64,000 bases of DNA. Source: Tabrizicola soli. GTDB taxonomy: Bacteria; Pseudomonadota; Alphaproteobacteria; Rhodobacterales; Rhodobacteraceae. Each line of letters begins with the position of its first letter. Position 1 is the first letter of the stretch. A program made the translations under genes and the position numbers. The stretch covers positions 14,200-78,199 of the forward strand of contig NZ_JAEACP010000018.1 in assembly GCF_015999335.1 (NCBI RefSeq), in the 5' to 3' direction. Positions 33,532-41,639 of the stretch are shown piece by piece. The notes under the pieces were generated by a model, which was not told where the DNA came from, searched no databases, and saw only the letters and a list, made by a program, of their open reading frames with translations.

Positions 33532-33729
33532 CTCGCTTTACGTCCTTTCAGCACGGTACCGTAAGACATTGAACTGGCGTCGGATGTCGCAGCATGACGG
33601 GAAGCGACCACGACCATTGAACGGAACGGCCCGCACTTTTCTTACATGGGCGACCTTGGTCAGGAATGGTGGCGATATTGGGGCCAAAAATGCCTGATTC
33701 TGCGGTTTCACCACGAACCGGAAACGAAA

Positions 33730-33751
33730 AGGCCGGGCAGATGCCCGGCCT
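33730..33751 (-). terminator. Terminator after the OmpA-like gene
   Basis: On the minus strand AGGCCGGGCATCTGCCCGGCC then TTTTCG. A strong stem with a T tract, 22 bases beyond the stop of the OmpA-like gene. It separates cpaC-ompA from cpaE onward. The rest of the gap 33532-33773 shows nothing clear; it should hold the cpaE promoter. Confidence 0.75.
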
Positions 33752-33773
33752 TCGCGCAAGGGGATGTTCCGCC

Positions 33774-34421
33774 TCAGCCACCCGGCGCAATCGTGGAGGT
33801 TTCGGCCACCTTGCCGCCCGGCACCGCGCTGGCGACGTATTCGCGCCAGATGATCGCGGCGTATTTGCCGTTCAGCACCAGGGGATGCGACTCGACGAAG
33901 CCCGAGACCTCGGTCACGGTGCGGCGGTTGCGCTCCTCGGGCTGGTTGGTCTGCACGATCGGGCGCGTCTTGCCGTAGCTGACCACCGCCTCGAGACGGG
34001 ACCGCGAGATCCCCTGGGCGGTGAGATAGGCCACGGCGGCCTGGGCCCGGCGCAGGCCGAGTCGCTGGTTGTAGGCGGCCGAGCCGACGAGATCGGTATG
34101 GCCGTAGACCCGGAAGCGGACCTCGGGGAACTGGCGGATGAAATGCGCCTGCCTGCGCAGGATCGCCTTGGCCTCTTCATCCAGCGTCGAGCTGTCGAAG
34201 GCGAAGTTGATGGTGTCCGGCACTTCGGCATTGAAACGCTCGGCCAGGGCGACGGTATAGCTGATCTGTCCGGTCTGGATCAGCGTGTTGTTCATCGTGG
34301 CATTGCCGAACTGGCCCTTGTCCAGCTGGGCACCCGCTTCGCTGTCGAAGCTGTTGGTGTATTCGGCCCCGCAGGCGGTCAGCGCGAGGAGCGCGGTGGC
34401 GGCAAAGAGCCGGGGAAACAT
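33774..34421 (-). CDS. OmpA-family lipoprotein of the Tad locus
   Basis: 215 residues from the ATG at 34421; an ATG at 34430 is an alternative. Lipobox LLALTAC (Cys about 17). The OmpA C-terminal peptidoglycan-binding domain follows: NFAFDSSTLDEEAKAIL, RFRVYGHTDLVGSAAYNQRLGLRRAQAAVAYL, RNRRTVTEV. It would link the outer-membrane secretin to peptidoglycan. It follows cpaC directly (14 bases or fewer) and ends in a terminator. Confidence 0.85.
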   Translation of the reverse strand: MFPRLFAATALLALTACGAEYTNSFDSEAGAQLDKGQFGNATMNNTLIQTGQISYTVALAERFNAEVPDTINFAFDSSTLDEEAKAILRRQAHFIRQFPEVRFRVYGHTDLVGSAAYNQRLGLRRAQAAVAYLTAQGISRSRLEAVVSYGKTRPIVQTNQPEERNRRTVTEVSGFVESHPLVLNGKYAAIIWREYVASAVPGGKVAETSTIAPGG

Positions 34422-34434
34422 GGCGGTCATCGTC

Positions 34435-35826
34435 TTACTCCATCACATAGCCGTAGGAGGTGGAGAAGTCCTGACGGGCAACCTCGCCCACAGCACCGCT
34501 GTTCGCCGATTCGGCCACCGAGCCCAGCAGGAACAGCTCCCGCTCGGTCGGGATCCGGATCCGGTCGGTCGGCAGGGCCAGCGCCTCGCCCGAGACCGGG
34601 GTCACCAGATGCGGCGTGACGATGACGACGAGTTCGGTCTGCGCCCGCTGGTATTCCGAGCTGCGGAACAGCGCGCCCAGCACCGGGATGTCGCCGACCC
34701 AGGGCAGCTGCGAGTTGGCGTCGCGGAAATCGTCCTGCAGGAGGCCCGCGATGGCGAAGCTCTGCCCGTCGCGCATCTCGACCGTGGTCGAGGTGCGGCG
34801 GGTGCGGAAGGCCGGGATCACCGTGTCGTTGCCGGTGGAGATGCCGTTCGCGGTGTCGATCGAGGAGACGGCCGCGTTGATCGTCAGGTTGATGATGTCG
34901 CCATCGACGACCACCGGGACGAAGTTCATCTCGACGCCGAAGGGGCGGTATTCGATGGTGATGCCACCGGAATCGGATTCGCCGGGCACCGGATATTCGC
35001 CGCCGGCAAGGAACTTGGCTTCCTGGCCCGACAGCGCGGTCAGGTTCGGCTCTGCCAGGGTGCGGACCATGCCTTTGGCTTCCAGCGCCTCGATCAGGAC
35101 GCCGAATTCAAGGCCGCCGATCGTGCCGCCGCCCTGGATGCCGCCGGCGATGCCGGGGCGATAGGTGAAGTTGCCTCCGTTCACGCCGCTGCCGAGCAGG
35201 GAGCCGGTTTCGCCGCCGAAGCGGCCGCCGTCGCCGAAGGTGAGCGAGGAGGACAGGTTCTTGGTGACGGTGCGGTTCATCTCGGCGAAGCGGACCTTCA
35301 GCATCACCTGCTGCGTACCGCCCACCACCATCAGGTTCGACACCCGGTCGGGCGCGTAGCGGTTGGCCAGGTCGAGCGCGCGGTCGAGCTTGGCGGTCGA
35401 GGAGACGGTGCCGGACAGCACGATGCCGTCATTGGCGGTCCGCACCTCGATCCGTTCGCCCGGCAGGATCTGCTGCAGGCGCTCCTTGAACTCGGCCACG
35501 TCGGGCGTGACCTGCACGTCCACGTTCGAGATCAGCTGCCCCTCGGGGGACAGAAGCGTGAGCGTCGTCCGCCCCGGCGCCTTGCCGAGGACGTAGATCG
35601 AGCGGTCGGACAAGGTGGAAATGTCGGCAATGCCGGGGTTTGCAATCGAGAGTTCCCCGAAGGGGACGTCGCTTTCGACGACGACAGCGCGGTTCATCGG
35701 AACGGCGAGGACGTCGGAGGCCTGGCCCTGCATGACGCGCAGGACCTCGGCATTGACCGGGGTCAGCGCCGTGGATGCCGCAAGCACCCCCAGGTAGCCC
35801 GCAATAACGAGTCGTTTCATGTTCAT
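34435..35826 (-). CDS. cpaC: Tad secretin CpaC/RcpA
   Basis: 463 residues from the ATG at 35826, preceded by AAAGGG; an earlier in-frame start at 35919 lacks such a site and would bury the signal peptide. Signal peptide to about residue 26 (ALTPVNAE). N-terminal pilus-secretin domain (SRAVVV-like NRAVVVESDVPFGELSIANPGIADI), a BON-like domain (GIVLSGTVSSTAKLDRALDLA) and the secretin core with MVRTLAEPNLTALSGQEAKFLAGGEYPVP and PWVGDIPVLGALFRS. It forms the outer-membrane channel for Flp pili. Confidence 0.93.
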   Translation of the reverse strand: MNMKRLVIAGYLGVLAASTALTPVNAEVLRVMQGQASDVLAVPMNRAVVVESDVPFGELSIANPGIADISTLSDRSIYVLGKAPGRTTLTLLSPEGQLISNVDVQVTPDVAEFKERLQQILPGERIEVRTANDGIVLSGTVSSTAKLDRALDLANRYAPDRVSNLMVVGGTQQVMLKVRFAEMNRTVTKNLSSSLTFGDGGRFGGETGSLLGSGVNGGNFTYRPGIAGGIQGGGTIGGLEFGVLIEALEAKGMVRTLAEPNLTALSGQEAKFLAGGEYPVPGESDSGGITIEYRPFGVEMNFVPVVVDGDIINLTINAAVSSIDTANGISTGNDTVIPAFRTRRTSTTVEMRDGQSFAIAGLLQDDFRDANSQLPWVGDIPVLGALFRSSEYQRAQTELVVIVTPHLVTPVSGEALALPTDRIRIPTERELFLLGSVAESANSGAVGEVARQDFSTSYGYVME

Positions 35827-35979
35827 GTGATCTGCCCTTTCGACCACGCCTCGGTTGGGTCTTGTACTGCCCTTGATGGCGTCACGATGCCGGAGAGGTC
35901 GATTTTTTGCAAGAATCAAGTGGTTGGATGGGTTTCTTGATGTGGATTAACTGCAACACGCGCAACTTCTTGGAAAAGC

Positions 35980-36018
35980 AAAGGGGCGCAGCCCCATATG
36001 ATGTGGCCGCGCCCCTGA
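35980..36018 (-). terminator. Terminator after cpaB
   Basis: Minus strand AGGGGCGC ... GCGCCCCT with an inner stem, followed by TTTGCTTTTCC. It lies between the cpaB stop (36035) and the cpaC promoter region. Confidence 0.65.
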
Positions 36019-36034
36019 CGAAATCGGGCAGAAA

Positions 36035-36883
36035 TCAGTCGGTGCAGGGGATGACGGTCTCGATCAGCTCGCCGCCCTTGCGCGACTTGATGGTGCAGAC
36101 CCGCTCGGCCTGGGGGGCGGGCGCGGCCTCCTCCTCGACGATGCCGAGCATGGATCTGGTGTTGACCTCGACCTGGCCCTCGATCGCGGCGGCATTGGCG
36201 CCGACCAGCGAGAGCGACAGCTTGCCCGAGCTTTGCGCCTGGGTCAGGCGGGCGACCTGTTCGGGGCTCACGGCGACAGTCACCGACCTTGCGACCGTGT
36301 TGCCGGTCATCTGGCCTTCGTCGATCTTGCTGTCGACGGCGATGATCTGCACCGAATTCTCGATCAGCCGGGTGACCTCGCCGTCGGTGCCGCGCACGCT
36401 GCCGGTCCAGTAGATGTCGACGAAATCGTCCGGCTTGACGAAGGCCGAGACGCCCGAGGCCACGCCGACGCGGATCGCGAAGGCGCGCTGGCCGGGTTGC
36501 AGCTTGGCGGTGAGGTTGGCGAGTTGCCCCGGTTCGGTCAGGCGCGAAGCAAGGACCGGCTCGAACGCCTCGGTCGGGCGCATGATGTAGCGCGGGCCGG
36601 GGGCGTTTTCAGGGAAGAGGACGGCCTTGTCGCGGAAGATGGTGGGCGGCAGGGCCTTCTCGGGCCAGTAGATCAGCTGGACGTCCGCTTCGGTCAGGGC
36701 GTCGCCGTATTTCAGCGGCTTGGTAAAGACGAAGACCTCGACCAGCTTGCCGGCCTTGGCGTTGAATTCGCGCTCTTTCTGCAAGAGCGCCTCGGTCCGG
36801 GCCATGTGCTGCTGGATCAGGTAGACGGCGGCCCCCGCCAGCGCCATGCCGACGATGAGGACCAGTCCGAAAATCGCGCGCAT
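36035..36883 (-). CDS. cpaB: Flp pilus assembly protein CpaB/RcpC
   Basis: 282 residues from the ATG at 36883, which has GAAGGGG six bases before it; the ATG at 36889 overlaps that site. N-terminal transmembrane anchor (about residues 3-22), then an SAF/beta-clip domain (VFVFTKPLKYGDALTEADVQLIYWPEKALPP) and the RcpC region (QPGQRAFAIRVGVASGVSAFVKPDDFVDIYWT). A CTIKSRKGGELIETVIPCTD tail places two Cys at the C-terminus. Probable periplasmic partner of the secretin. Bounded by terminators on both sides. Confidence 0.88.
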   Translation of the reverse strand: MRAIFGLVLIVGMALAGAAVYLIQQHMARTEALLQKEREFNAKAGKLVEVFVFTKPLKYGDALTEADVQLIYWPEKALPPTIFRDKAVLFPENAPGPRYIMRPTEAFEPVLASRLTEPGQLANLTAKLQPGQRAFAIRVGVASGVSAFVKPDDFVDIYWTGSVRGTDGEVTRLIENSVQIIAVDSKIDEGQMTGNTVARSVTVAVSPEQVARLTQAQSSGKLSLSLVGANAAAIEGQVEVNTRSMLGIVEEEAAPAPQAERVCTIKSRKGGELIETVIPCTD

Positions 36884-36938
36884 TCGCATCCCCTTCGTGG
36901 GCTTGGGAAAAGGTTTGGACGGTGATTCTAAAGTGAAA

Positions 36939-36973
36939 GGGGCGCCCCATCAAGCTGATGGAAGGGCGCCCCC
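36939..36973 (-). terminator. Terminator after the first flp gene
   Basis: Nested stems: GGGGGCGCCC with GGGGCGCCCC outside and CATCA with TGATG inside, followed on the minus strand by TTTCACTTTAG. Confidence 0.6.
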
Positions 36974-36994
36974 GATGCGGTCTGGCCGGATCCG

Positions 36995-37192
36995 TCAGCG
37001 GTTCGCGGCCTCTTCCAGGTTGCTACCGGCTTGGCCGACCTGATCGCCGATCAGTATGGCCATGTCGCCGACGGCGCGGGCGATCGGCGGCATCACCACA
37101 ATCCCCAGGATCACCACGCCCGAGGTGAGGACGACCCAGTCGACCGTCACCGCCCCGCTTTCGTCCCGCAGAAAACGTTTGAACCGAGTCAT
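36995..37192 (-). CDS. flp: Flp-type (type IVb) pilin, second copy
   Basis: 65 residues. A short charged leader (MTRFKRFLRDESG) ends at the prepilin cleavage Gly, followed by AVTVDWVVLTSGVVILGIVV, the hydrophobic pilin helix, and a small hydrophilic C-terminus. The classic Flp motif is G-x4-E-Y; here it is G-AVTV-D-W. It lies 196 bases downstream of the other pilin, beyond a strong hairpin. Substrate of the cpaA peptidase and the Tad machine. Confidence 0.88.
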   Translation of the reverse strand: MTRFKRFLRDESGAVTVDWVVLTSGVVILGIVVMPPIARAVGDMAILIGDQVGQAGSNLEEAANR

Positions 37193-37331
37193 GTCGCACT
37201 CCAGAACCTGCGGCCCGGATCCCCCGCGCCCTTGGGTCCATCCTTGCGGTGGAATGAGGCGAAACTTCAGCAGACTTTGGACAATTCGGCGTTTTGTGGG
37301 GGCAAACGGCAGCGGTCCGCCGAAATGGGAA

Positions 37332-37360
37332 GGGCCACGCTTCCGACGGAAGCGTGGCCC
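37332..37360 (-). terminator. Hairpin between the two flp genes
   Basis: Perfect 13-base stem GGGCCACGCTTCC with its complement and a three-base loop, followed on the minus strand by TTCCCATTTC. Probably a partial terminator that lets the first pilin be made in excess. Confidence 0.65.
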
Positions 37361-37388
37361 GGAGCGCCAGGGTGCTGGCGCAAGCGAA

Positions 37389-37595
37389 TTAGTTGTTCAG
37401 GGCGTCGCTGGCCGCACCCATGCGGCTGCCGGCGTTGCCGACTTCGTCGCCGATATCCGCCGCCAGGGTCGAGACGGCCGGAGCGACGAAGTTGAAGACG
37501 ACGAGGCCGAGGGTCACGACGGCGGCGGTCAGGACGACCCAGTCAACGGTCACGGCGCCGGTTTCGTCGTTCAGGAAAGCGGTGAACTTGGTCAT
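37389..37595 (-). CDS. flp: Flp-type (type IVb) pilin, first copy
   Basis: 68 residues: leader MTKFTAFLNDETG, then AVTVDWVVLTAAVVTLGLVV and a small C-terminal part with no cysteines. AAAGGGACAAG supplies the ribosome site (GGAGG further up). Likely the major pilin, because it is promoter-proximal and followed at once by a strong hairpin. The two pilins share leader style and the D5-W6 deviation from the Flp consensus. Confidence 0.9.
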   Translation of the reverse strand: MTKFTAFLNDETGAVTVDWVVLTAAVVTLGLVVFNFVAPAVSTLAADIGDEVGNAGSRMGAASDALNN

Positions 37596-37943
37596 GATCT
37601 TGTCCCTTTCGGAGGTGTTGCACTGTTACTTACAACCGCTTCGGGGGTGGCTCTCTGTCCCGTGTCCCGCTCGGTATGGCCTTATAAAGCCCCTCAATCG
37701 TGGCAGCAGTTGGGAGGGAGGCCGAAGTTTTCGGGCCATTTCCGGGAAATGGGAGAAAGACCCGCAAGCTATTGATAATACATGAAACATTTCTTTATCA
37801 GAGGTTAATCCCAGGAAGCCTGGACCGTGCTTTTCGGGTCGAATTTGGCGGAAATGCCATGATTGTAGCCCAAAATCGCTGGTCGAACCCCTTCGAAGCT
37901 GCGATTCCTTCCGGCAATGACAACGAGGCGAGCAGGCCCGATC
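37596..37943. other. Divergent regulatory region flp / lytic transglycosylase
   Basis: A 348-base AT-richer gap between the divergent flp and transglycosylase genes. It must hold both promoters. The one structured site is the perfect palindrome CCATTTCC-G-GGAAATGG at 37736-37752, a candidate operator. No open frame of note was found. Confidence 0.5.
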
Positions 37944-38801
37944 ATGGACATGACCTCCCGGACGGTCGCAGTGATTCTCTGCGTCCTTCTGCCCGGCACG
38001 GCGGCGGCAGAGGACCATACGTTCAAGCGCATCAAGGTGGGCGACAGCCAGCCCGGCAAGCGCATCACCGTGCAGATCGACCCCGAGGAGCAGGCGCGCT
38101 ACCTGGCCGCGCTGCCGAAGGTCGATCCGCATCCCAAACCCTCGCCGGACCTGCCGCCGGTCGGGGCCGACAGGCCCGAGGGTAGGGCGGCTCCGGCCCC
38201 TGCCTCCTCATATGCTTGGTTCTGGGACAAGGTGCCGCCAGGCCTGAGCGAGGCGAGCGGCCGCTTCGACCTGGCGCTGGCGGCGCTGGCCCAGGGGCCG
38301 GATGGCACGGTGGTGGGCGCGCCCCGGATGCAGCATCTGCAGTCGGTCGCCGACCGCTATGGCAAGGATATCCTGCGCGCCACGCTGGACACGAGGGTCT
38401 CGCCCGCGCTGGTGCTGGCGGTGATCGGGATCGAGAGCGCGGGGCGGACGGATGCGGTCAGCCATGCCGGGGCGGTCGGGCTGATGCAGCTGATCCCGGC
38501 GACGGCCAGGCGCTTCGGTGTCGATGATTCGACCGATCCGGTGCAGAACATCGCGGGCGGGGTCGCCTACCTGGACTGGCTGATGCGCGAGTTCGACAAC
38601 GACCCGCTGATGGTGCTGGCCGCCTATAACGCGGGCGAGGGCGCGGTCCGGGCCAACCAGGGCGTGCCGCCCTATGCCGAGACGCGGGACTATGTGCCGA
38701 AGGTGCTGGCCGCCTGGCAGGTGGCGCAGGGCCTCTGCCTGACGCCGCCCGAGCTGGTGACGGATCCCTGCATCTTCCGGGTGATGACGGCCGGCGGCTA
38801 G
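37944..38801 (+). CDS. Lytic transglycosylase (SLT family), secreted
   Basis: 285 residues from the ATG at 37944 (37950 is equally possible). Signal peptide to about AAAE (residue 23). The catalytic domain has the SLT signatures IGIESAGRTDAVSHAGAVGLMQLIPATARRFG (Glu is the general acid), NIAGGVAYLDWLM and LAAYNAGEGAVRANQG. It cleaves peptidoglycan with 1,6-anhydro product formation in the periplasm. Divergent from flp, it may open the wall for pilus passage (inference). Confidence 0.88.
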   Translation: MDMTSRTVAVILCVLLPGTAAAEDHTFKRIKVGDSQPGKRITVQIDPEEQARYLAALPKVDPHPKPSPDLPPVGADRPEGRAAPAPASSYAWFWDKVPPGLSEASGRFDLALAALAQGPDGTVVGAPRMQHLQSVADRYGKDILRATLDTRVSPALVLAVIGIESAGRTDAVSHAGAVGLMQLIPATARRFGVDDSTDPVQNIAGGVAYLDWLMREFDNDPLMVLAAYNAGEGAVRANQGVPPYAETRDYVPKVLAAWQVAQGLCLTPPELVTDPCIFRVMTAGG

Positions 38802-39181
38802 GTCGTGGACCCATAGGCTCGCCGAAGTGCCGGAGCTTGGGAAGAGCCGCTCGACCGGGTTGCGCTGGCGGCAGCCCGCGCCCGCCCGCCCATCGCGTTG
38901 ATCCTGGCGCCCAATCCACCACGAGAGCGCCCGAGGGCGTGATCCGCGCCCCTTTTGCCCGTGGCCGCCTGCTGGTGGGCCGGATGATCGAGCTGTCGAT
39001 CGAGAACAGGCTGTCGGGCGATTTCTCGGCCAGTCCCCGGCTGGACTGGCCGGGGCCGGGCTCGGCGGCCTTGTCTGACCAGGCCGCAACCCGCGACCTG
39101 TTGAGGCCCCTTGGCGCGGCCCGCCGGGCGGGCGTCGATCTGCTGGAGTTCGGCGGCGGGGCGATCCGGCTGGTCCAGAGG
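38802..39181. other. 380-base gap, possible decayed gene fragment
   Basis: No intact gene recognised between the transglycosylase and manC. On the plus strand the phrase PLDRVALAAARARPPIALIL (from about 38849) in one frame and GRLLVGRMIELSIENRLSG (from about 38966) in another look protein-like, which would fit a frameshifted remnant, but I recognise no family. The longer plus frame continues into antisense of manC and is not credible as a gene. Confidence 0.25.
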
Positions 39182-40615
39182 TCAGCCCTTCGCGCCCTGG
39201 CCACGGGCATAGATGTCCTCGTAGCGGATGATGTCATCCTCGCCCAGGTAGCTGCCGGTCTGGATCTCGATCAGCACCACCGGGACGCGGCCGGGGTTCT
39301 CCATCCGGTGCACGGCGCCCAGCGGCACATAGACCGACTGGTTCTCGGTCAGAAGCCGCGCCTCGCCGTCGATCGTGACCCTGGCGGTGCCGGACACCAC
39401 CACCCAATGCTCGGCCCGGTGGACATGGCTTTGCAGGCTCAGCGCCGCGCCGGGATGCACGACGATCCGCTTGACCTGGAAGCGGTCGCCGAGTGCCAGC
39501 GTCTCGAACCAGCCCCAGGGGCGATGGTCGCGCGGAAAGATCTCGGCCTGGCGCGCGCCCCTTTGCTTCAGCGCGGCGACCGCCTCCTTCACTTCCTGCG
39601 TGCGCGAGCGGTCGGCGACCAGCACCGCGTCGGGCATGGCGACGACCACGGTATCGCTCAGCCCGATCCCCATGACATGCATCGCCTCGGTCTCGGACCA
39701 GATCAGGCTGCCCGAGCAATCCATCGTGGTGACGGCGCCATGCGTGGCCAGGCCCTGCACCTCGGCCGCGCGCCAGACCGCGTTCCAGTCGCCAAGGTCG
39801 GACCAGGCGCCGTCGAAGGGCACCACGTCCAGGTTGTCCGCCCTTTCCATCACCGCGAAATCGACCGAGATGTCGCGCGCCTTCTCCCAGGGGCCGGCGG
39901 CCAGGCGCAGGAAGCCCAGGTCCGCCCGCGCCTCCCGCACGGCTTCGGCCACCGGGGCCAGAAGTTCCGGCGCATGCGCCTCGAAGGCGGCTTTCAGGGC
40001 GGCGGCCGACATCAGGAAGATGCCCGCGTTCCACAGATAGCGTCCCTCGGCCAGCATCGCGGCGGCGCGTTCGGCGCAGGGCTTCTCGACGAAGCGGACC
40101 AGCGGCTGCGCCCGGCCGCTTTCGGGCAGGGCCGAGAGTTCAAGCCAGCCATAGCCGGTCTCGGGCCGGTCGGGCCGGATGCCGAAGGTGACGATCCGGC
40201 CCGCCTGCGCCTGCGGCATCCCGGCGGCCACGGCGGCGCGAAAGGCCTCGCGGTCCGGGATCTCGTGGTCGGTCGGCATGACCAGCATCAGCGCCCCGGG
40301 GTCCGAGGCCAGAAGCTGCAGCGCCGCCGCCAGGATCGCCGGCGCGGTGTTGCGAGGCGAAGGCTCGATCAGCACCGCGCCGGGGTCGATCCCGGCATGG
40401 GCCAGCTGCTCGGTCACGATGAAGCGGAAGTCGGAATTGGTGACCACGACCGGCGCCGCGACCCCCGGCGTCCCCGCCATCCGCGCCGCCGCCGCCTGGA
40501 ACAGCGTCGTCTCGCCGGTCAGCGGCACGAACTGCTTGGGAAAGCTCTTGCGCGACAGCGGCCAGAGCCGCGTGCCGGAGCCGCCGCACAGCAGGATGGG
40601 ATGAAGCTCTGGCAT
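39182..40615 (-). CDS. manC: Mannose-1-phosphate guanylyltransferase / mannose-6-phosphate isomerase (ManC/AlgA type)
   Basis: 477 residues from the ATG at 40615. The guanylyltransferase domain starts with ILLCGGSGTRLWPLSRKSFPKQF (about residues 7-29), has PTDHEI and VRFVEKP. The C-terminal cupin carries the type II isomerase motif: RPWGWFETL, QSHVHRAEHWVVVSGTA and QSVYVPLGAVHRMENPG. It would make GDP-mannose from fructose-6-phosphate via two steps with a mutase. No polysaccharide cluster surrounds it in this window. Confidence 0.92.
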   Translation of the reverse strand: MPELHPILLCGGSGTRLWPLSRKSFPKQFVPLTGETTLFQAAAARMAGTPGVAAPVVVTNSDFRFIVTEQLAHAGIDPGAVLIEPSPRNTAPAILAAALQLLASDPGALMLVMPTDHEIPDREAFRAAVAAGMPQAQAGRIVTFGIRPDRPETGYGWLELSALPESGRAQPLVRFVEKPCAERAAAMLAEGRYLWNAGIFLMSAAALKAAFEAHAPELLAPVAEAVREARADLGFLRLAAGPWEKARDISVDFAVMERADNLDVVPFDGAWSDLGDWNAVWRAAEVQGLATHGAVTTMDCSGSLIWSETEAMHVMGIGLSDTVVVAMPDAVLVADRSRTQEVKEAVAALKQRGARQAEIFPRDHRPWGWFETLALGDRFQVKRIVVHPGAALSLQSHVHRAEHWVVVSGTARVTIDGEARLLTENQSVYVPLGAVHRMENPGRVPVVLIEIQTGSYLGEDDIIRYEDIYARGQGAKG

Positions 40616-40720
40616 TGGACGATCCGCTCCACGGGGTTCCTGACATCCCGGCGATGTTAAAGCGGAAGGCAGGCAGTTCAATGGAATAACCGTGGAAGGA
40701 TCGGGGCAGGGCCCCGGATG

Positions 40721-40748
40721 CCGGACGCCCGGCCGGCCGGGCGTCCGG
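40721..40748. terminator. 28-base perfect palindrome
   Basis: CCGGACGCCCGGCC followed by its exact complement with no loop. It lies seven bases beyond the stop of the gene at 40755-41129 and near the manC 5' side. No T tract; probably a 3'-end hairpin. Confidence 0.45.
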
Positions 40749-40754
40749 TTCCCG

Positions 40755-41129
40755 TCAGGCCCGGCGCAGCAGGTTGGTCAGCCACAGAAGCGCGCCCACC
40801 AGGATCGCGCCCTCGAAGATCGGAAAGATCGGCCCGATCGTCTCGGCCGGGACGCTGCCGCTCATCATCAGGAACAGCCCGATCAAGAGGCCGAGGCTGC
40901 CCAGCTGGTGCAGCCAGAAATGCAGCCGGGGCAGCAGCCCCTCGGCCAGCGCCGGGATCAGCCGGTAGGCCAGCCCGAAGACCGTCATCAGGGTGAAGCC
41001 CAGCAGGTTGATATGTGCATGCACCGGCGCAAGTTCGTGTTTGCCGCTGGCCCCCATGTATGAGCCGAGGAGAATGCCGATCAGAAGATAGACCGCACCC
41101 GTCAGAAGAAATCCGCGCGAGATGTTCAT
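40755..41129 (-). CDS. Small four-helix membrane protein, haem-copper oxidase subunit I-like
   Basis: 124 residues from the ATG at 41129, preceded by AAGGGACGG. Four transmembrane helices (about 6-25, 38-60, 72-90, 97-118). The second helix begins VHAHINLLGFTLMTVFGLAYRL; HAHxNLxG is the pattern around a haem-ligand His in NorB/cbb3-type oxidase subunits. The protein is far too short to be a full subunit I, and other ligands are missing. Similar small proteins are annotated as cytochrome-c oxidase-like. Function unknown; a haem or quinol-linked role is inference. Confidence 0.65.
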   Translation of the reverse strand: MNISRGFLLTGAVYLLIGILLGSYMGASGKHELAPVHAHINLLGFTLMTVFGLAYRLIPALAEGLLPRLHFWLHQLGSLGLLIGLFLMMSGSVPAETIGPIFPIFEGAILVGALLWLTNLLRRA

Positions 41130-41206
41130 GTCCGTCCCTTTGGAAAATGCGGGTCTTCCTGCCCGCGGCGACAGGGTAGACCCTTCGCCGCCCGCACCAA
41201 AGAGAA

Positions 41207-41584
41207 TTATTCCAATTCTTGAATTGGACGGTCCCGCAGCGCCGCCAGCGCCGCGCGGGTAGAGGTCACGACATGGGCGAAGCGGTCGCCGCCAAGATGC
41301 ACCCCGCCGTACCAGCGGGTGACCACGACGATTTGATCGACCAGCCCCTCGCGCTCCAGCATCTTCAGGATCACCGCCCCGGCGCCCGCCTCGCCGTCGT
41401 CGCCCTTCAGCGGACCCTCGCCCGACAGGACCGCGGCCCAGCTGTGATGGGTGGCCTTGGCGAACTTGCGCCTCTGCCGCAGGGTGGCGAGGAAAGCCTC
41501 GATCCCGGCCCGGCCCCGCACCGGGCCGGCCGAGGCCGCATAACGCGAACCGCGGTCGCGCAGGATGTCTTCCAGGACGATCAT
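41207..41584 (-). CDS. YigZ/IMPACT-family (UPF0029) protein
   Basis: 125 residues. It matches the IMPACT N-terminal fold: GRAGIEAFLATLRQRRKFAKATHHSWAAVL, GDDGEAGAGAVILKMLEREGL and VVVTRWYGGVHLGGDRF. The DDGEAGAGA (usually DDGEPSGTAG) and WYGG motifs are diagnostic. Alphaproteobacterial members are often this short form without the C-terminal ferredoxin-like domain. Function is not settled; the fold suggests nucleic-acid or ribosome contact. Confidence 0.8.
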   Translation of the reverse strand: MIVLEDILRDRGSRYAASAGPVRGRAGIEAFLATLRQRRKFAKATHHSWAAVLSGEGPLKGDDGEAGAGAVILKMLEREGLVDQIVVVTRWYGGVHLGGDRFAHVVTSTRAALAALRDRPIQELE

Positions 41585-41639
41585 CGGGCGATACTGCCAC
41601 GGCGCGCGGCGGGATGCAGCCCCCCTCGGGGGAAAGGGC

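Noticed and set aside
38837-40660. 607-codon plus-strand frame across manC
   Set aside because: Antisense to a well-identified manC; only the first 115 codons lie outside it and match nothing I recognise.
41212-41227. CCAATTCTTGAATTGG palindrome
   Set aside because: Lies in the last codons of the YigZ gene with no promoter nearby; probably coincidence.
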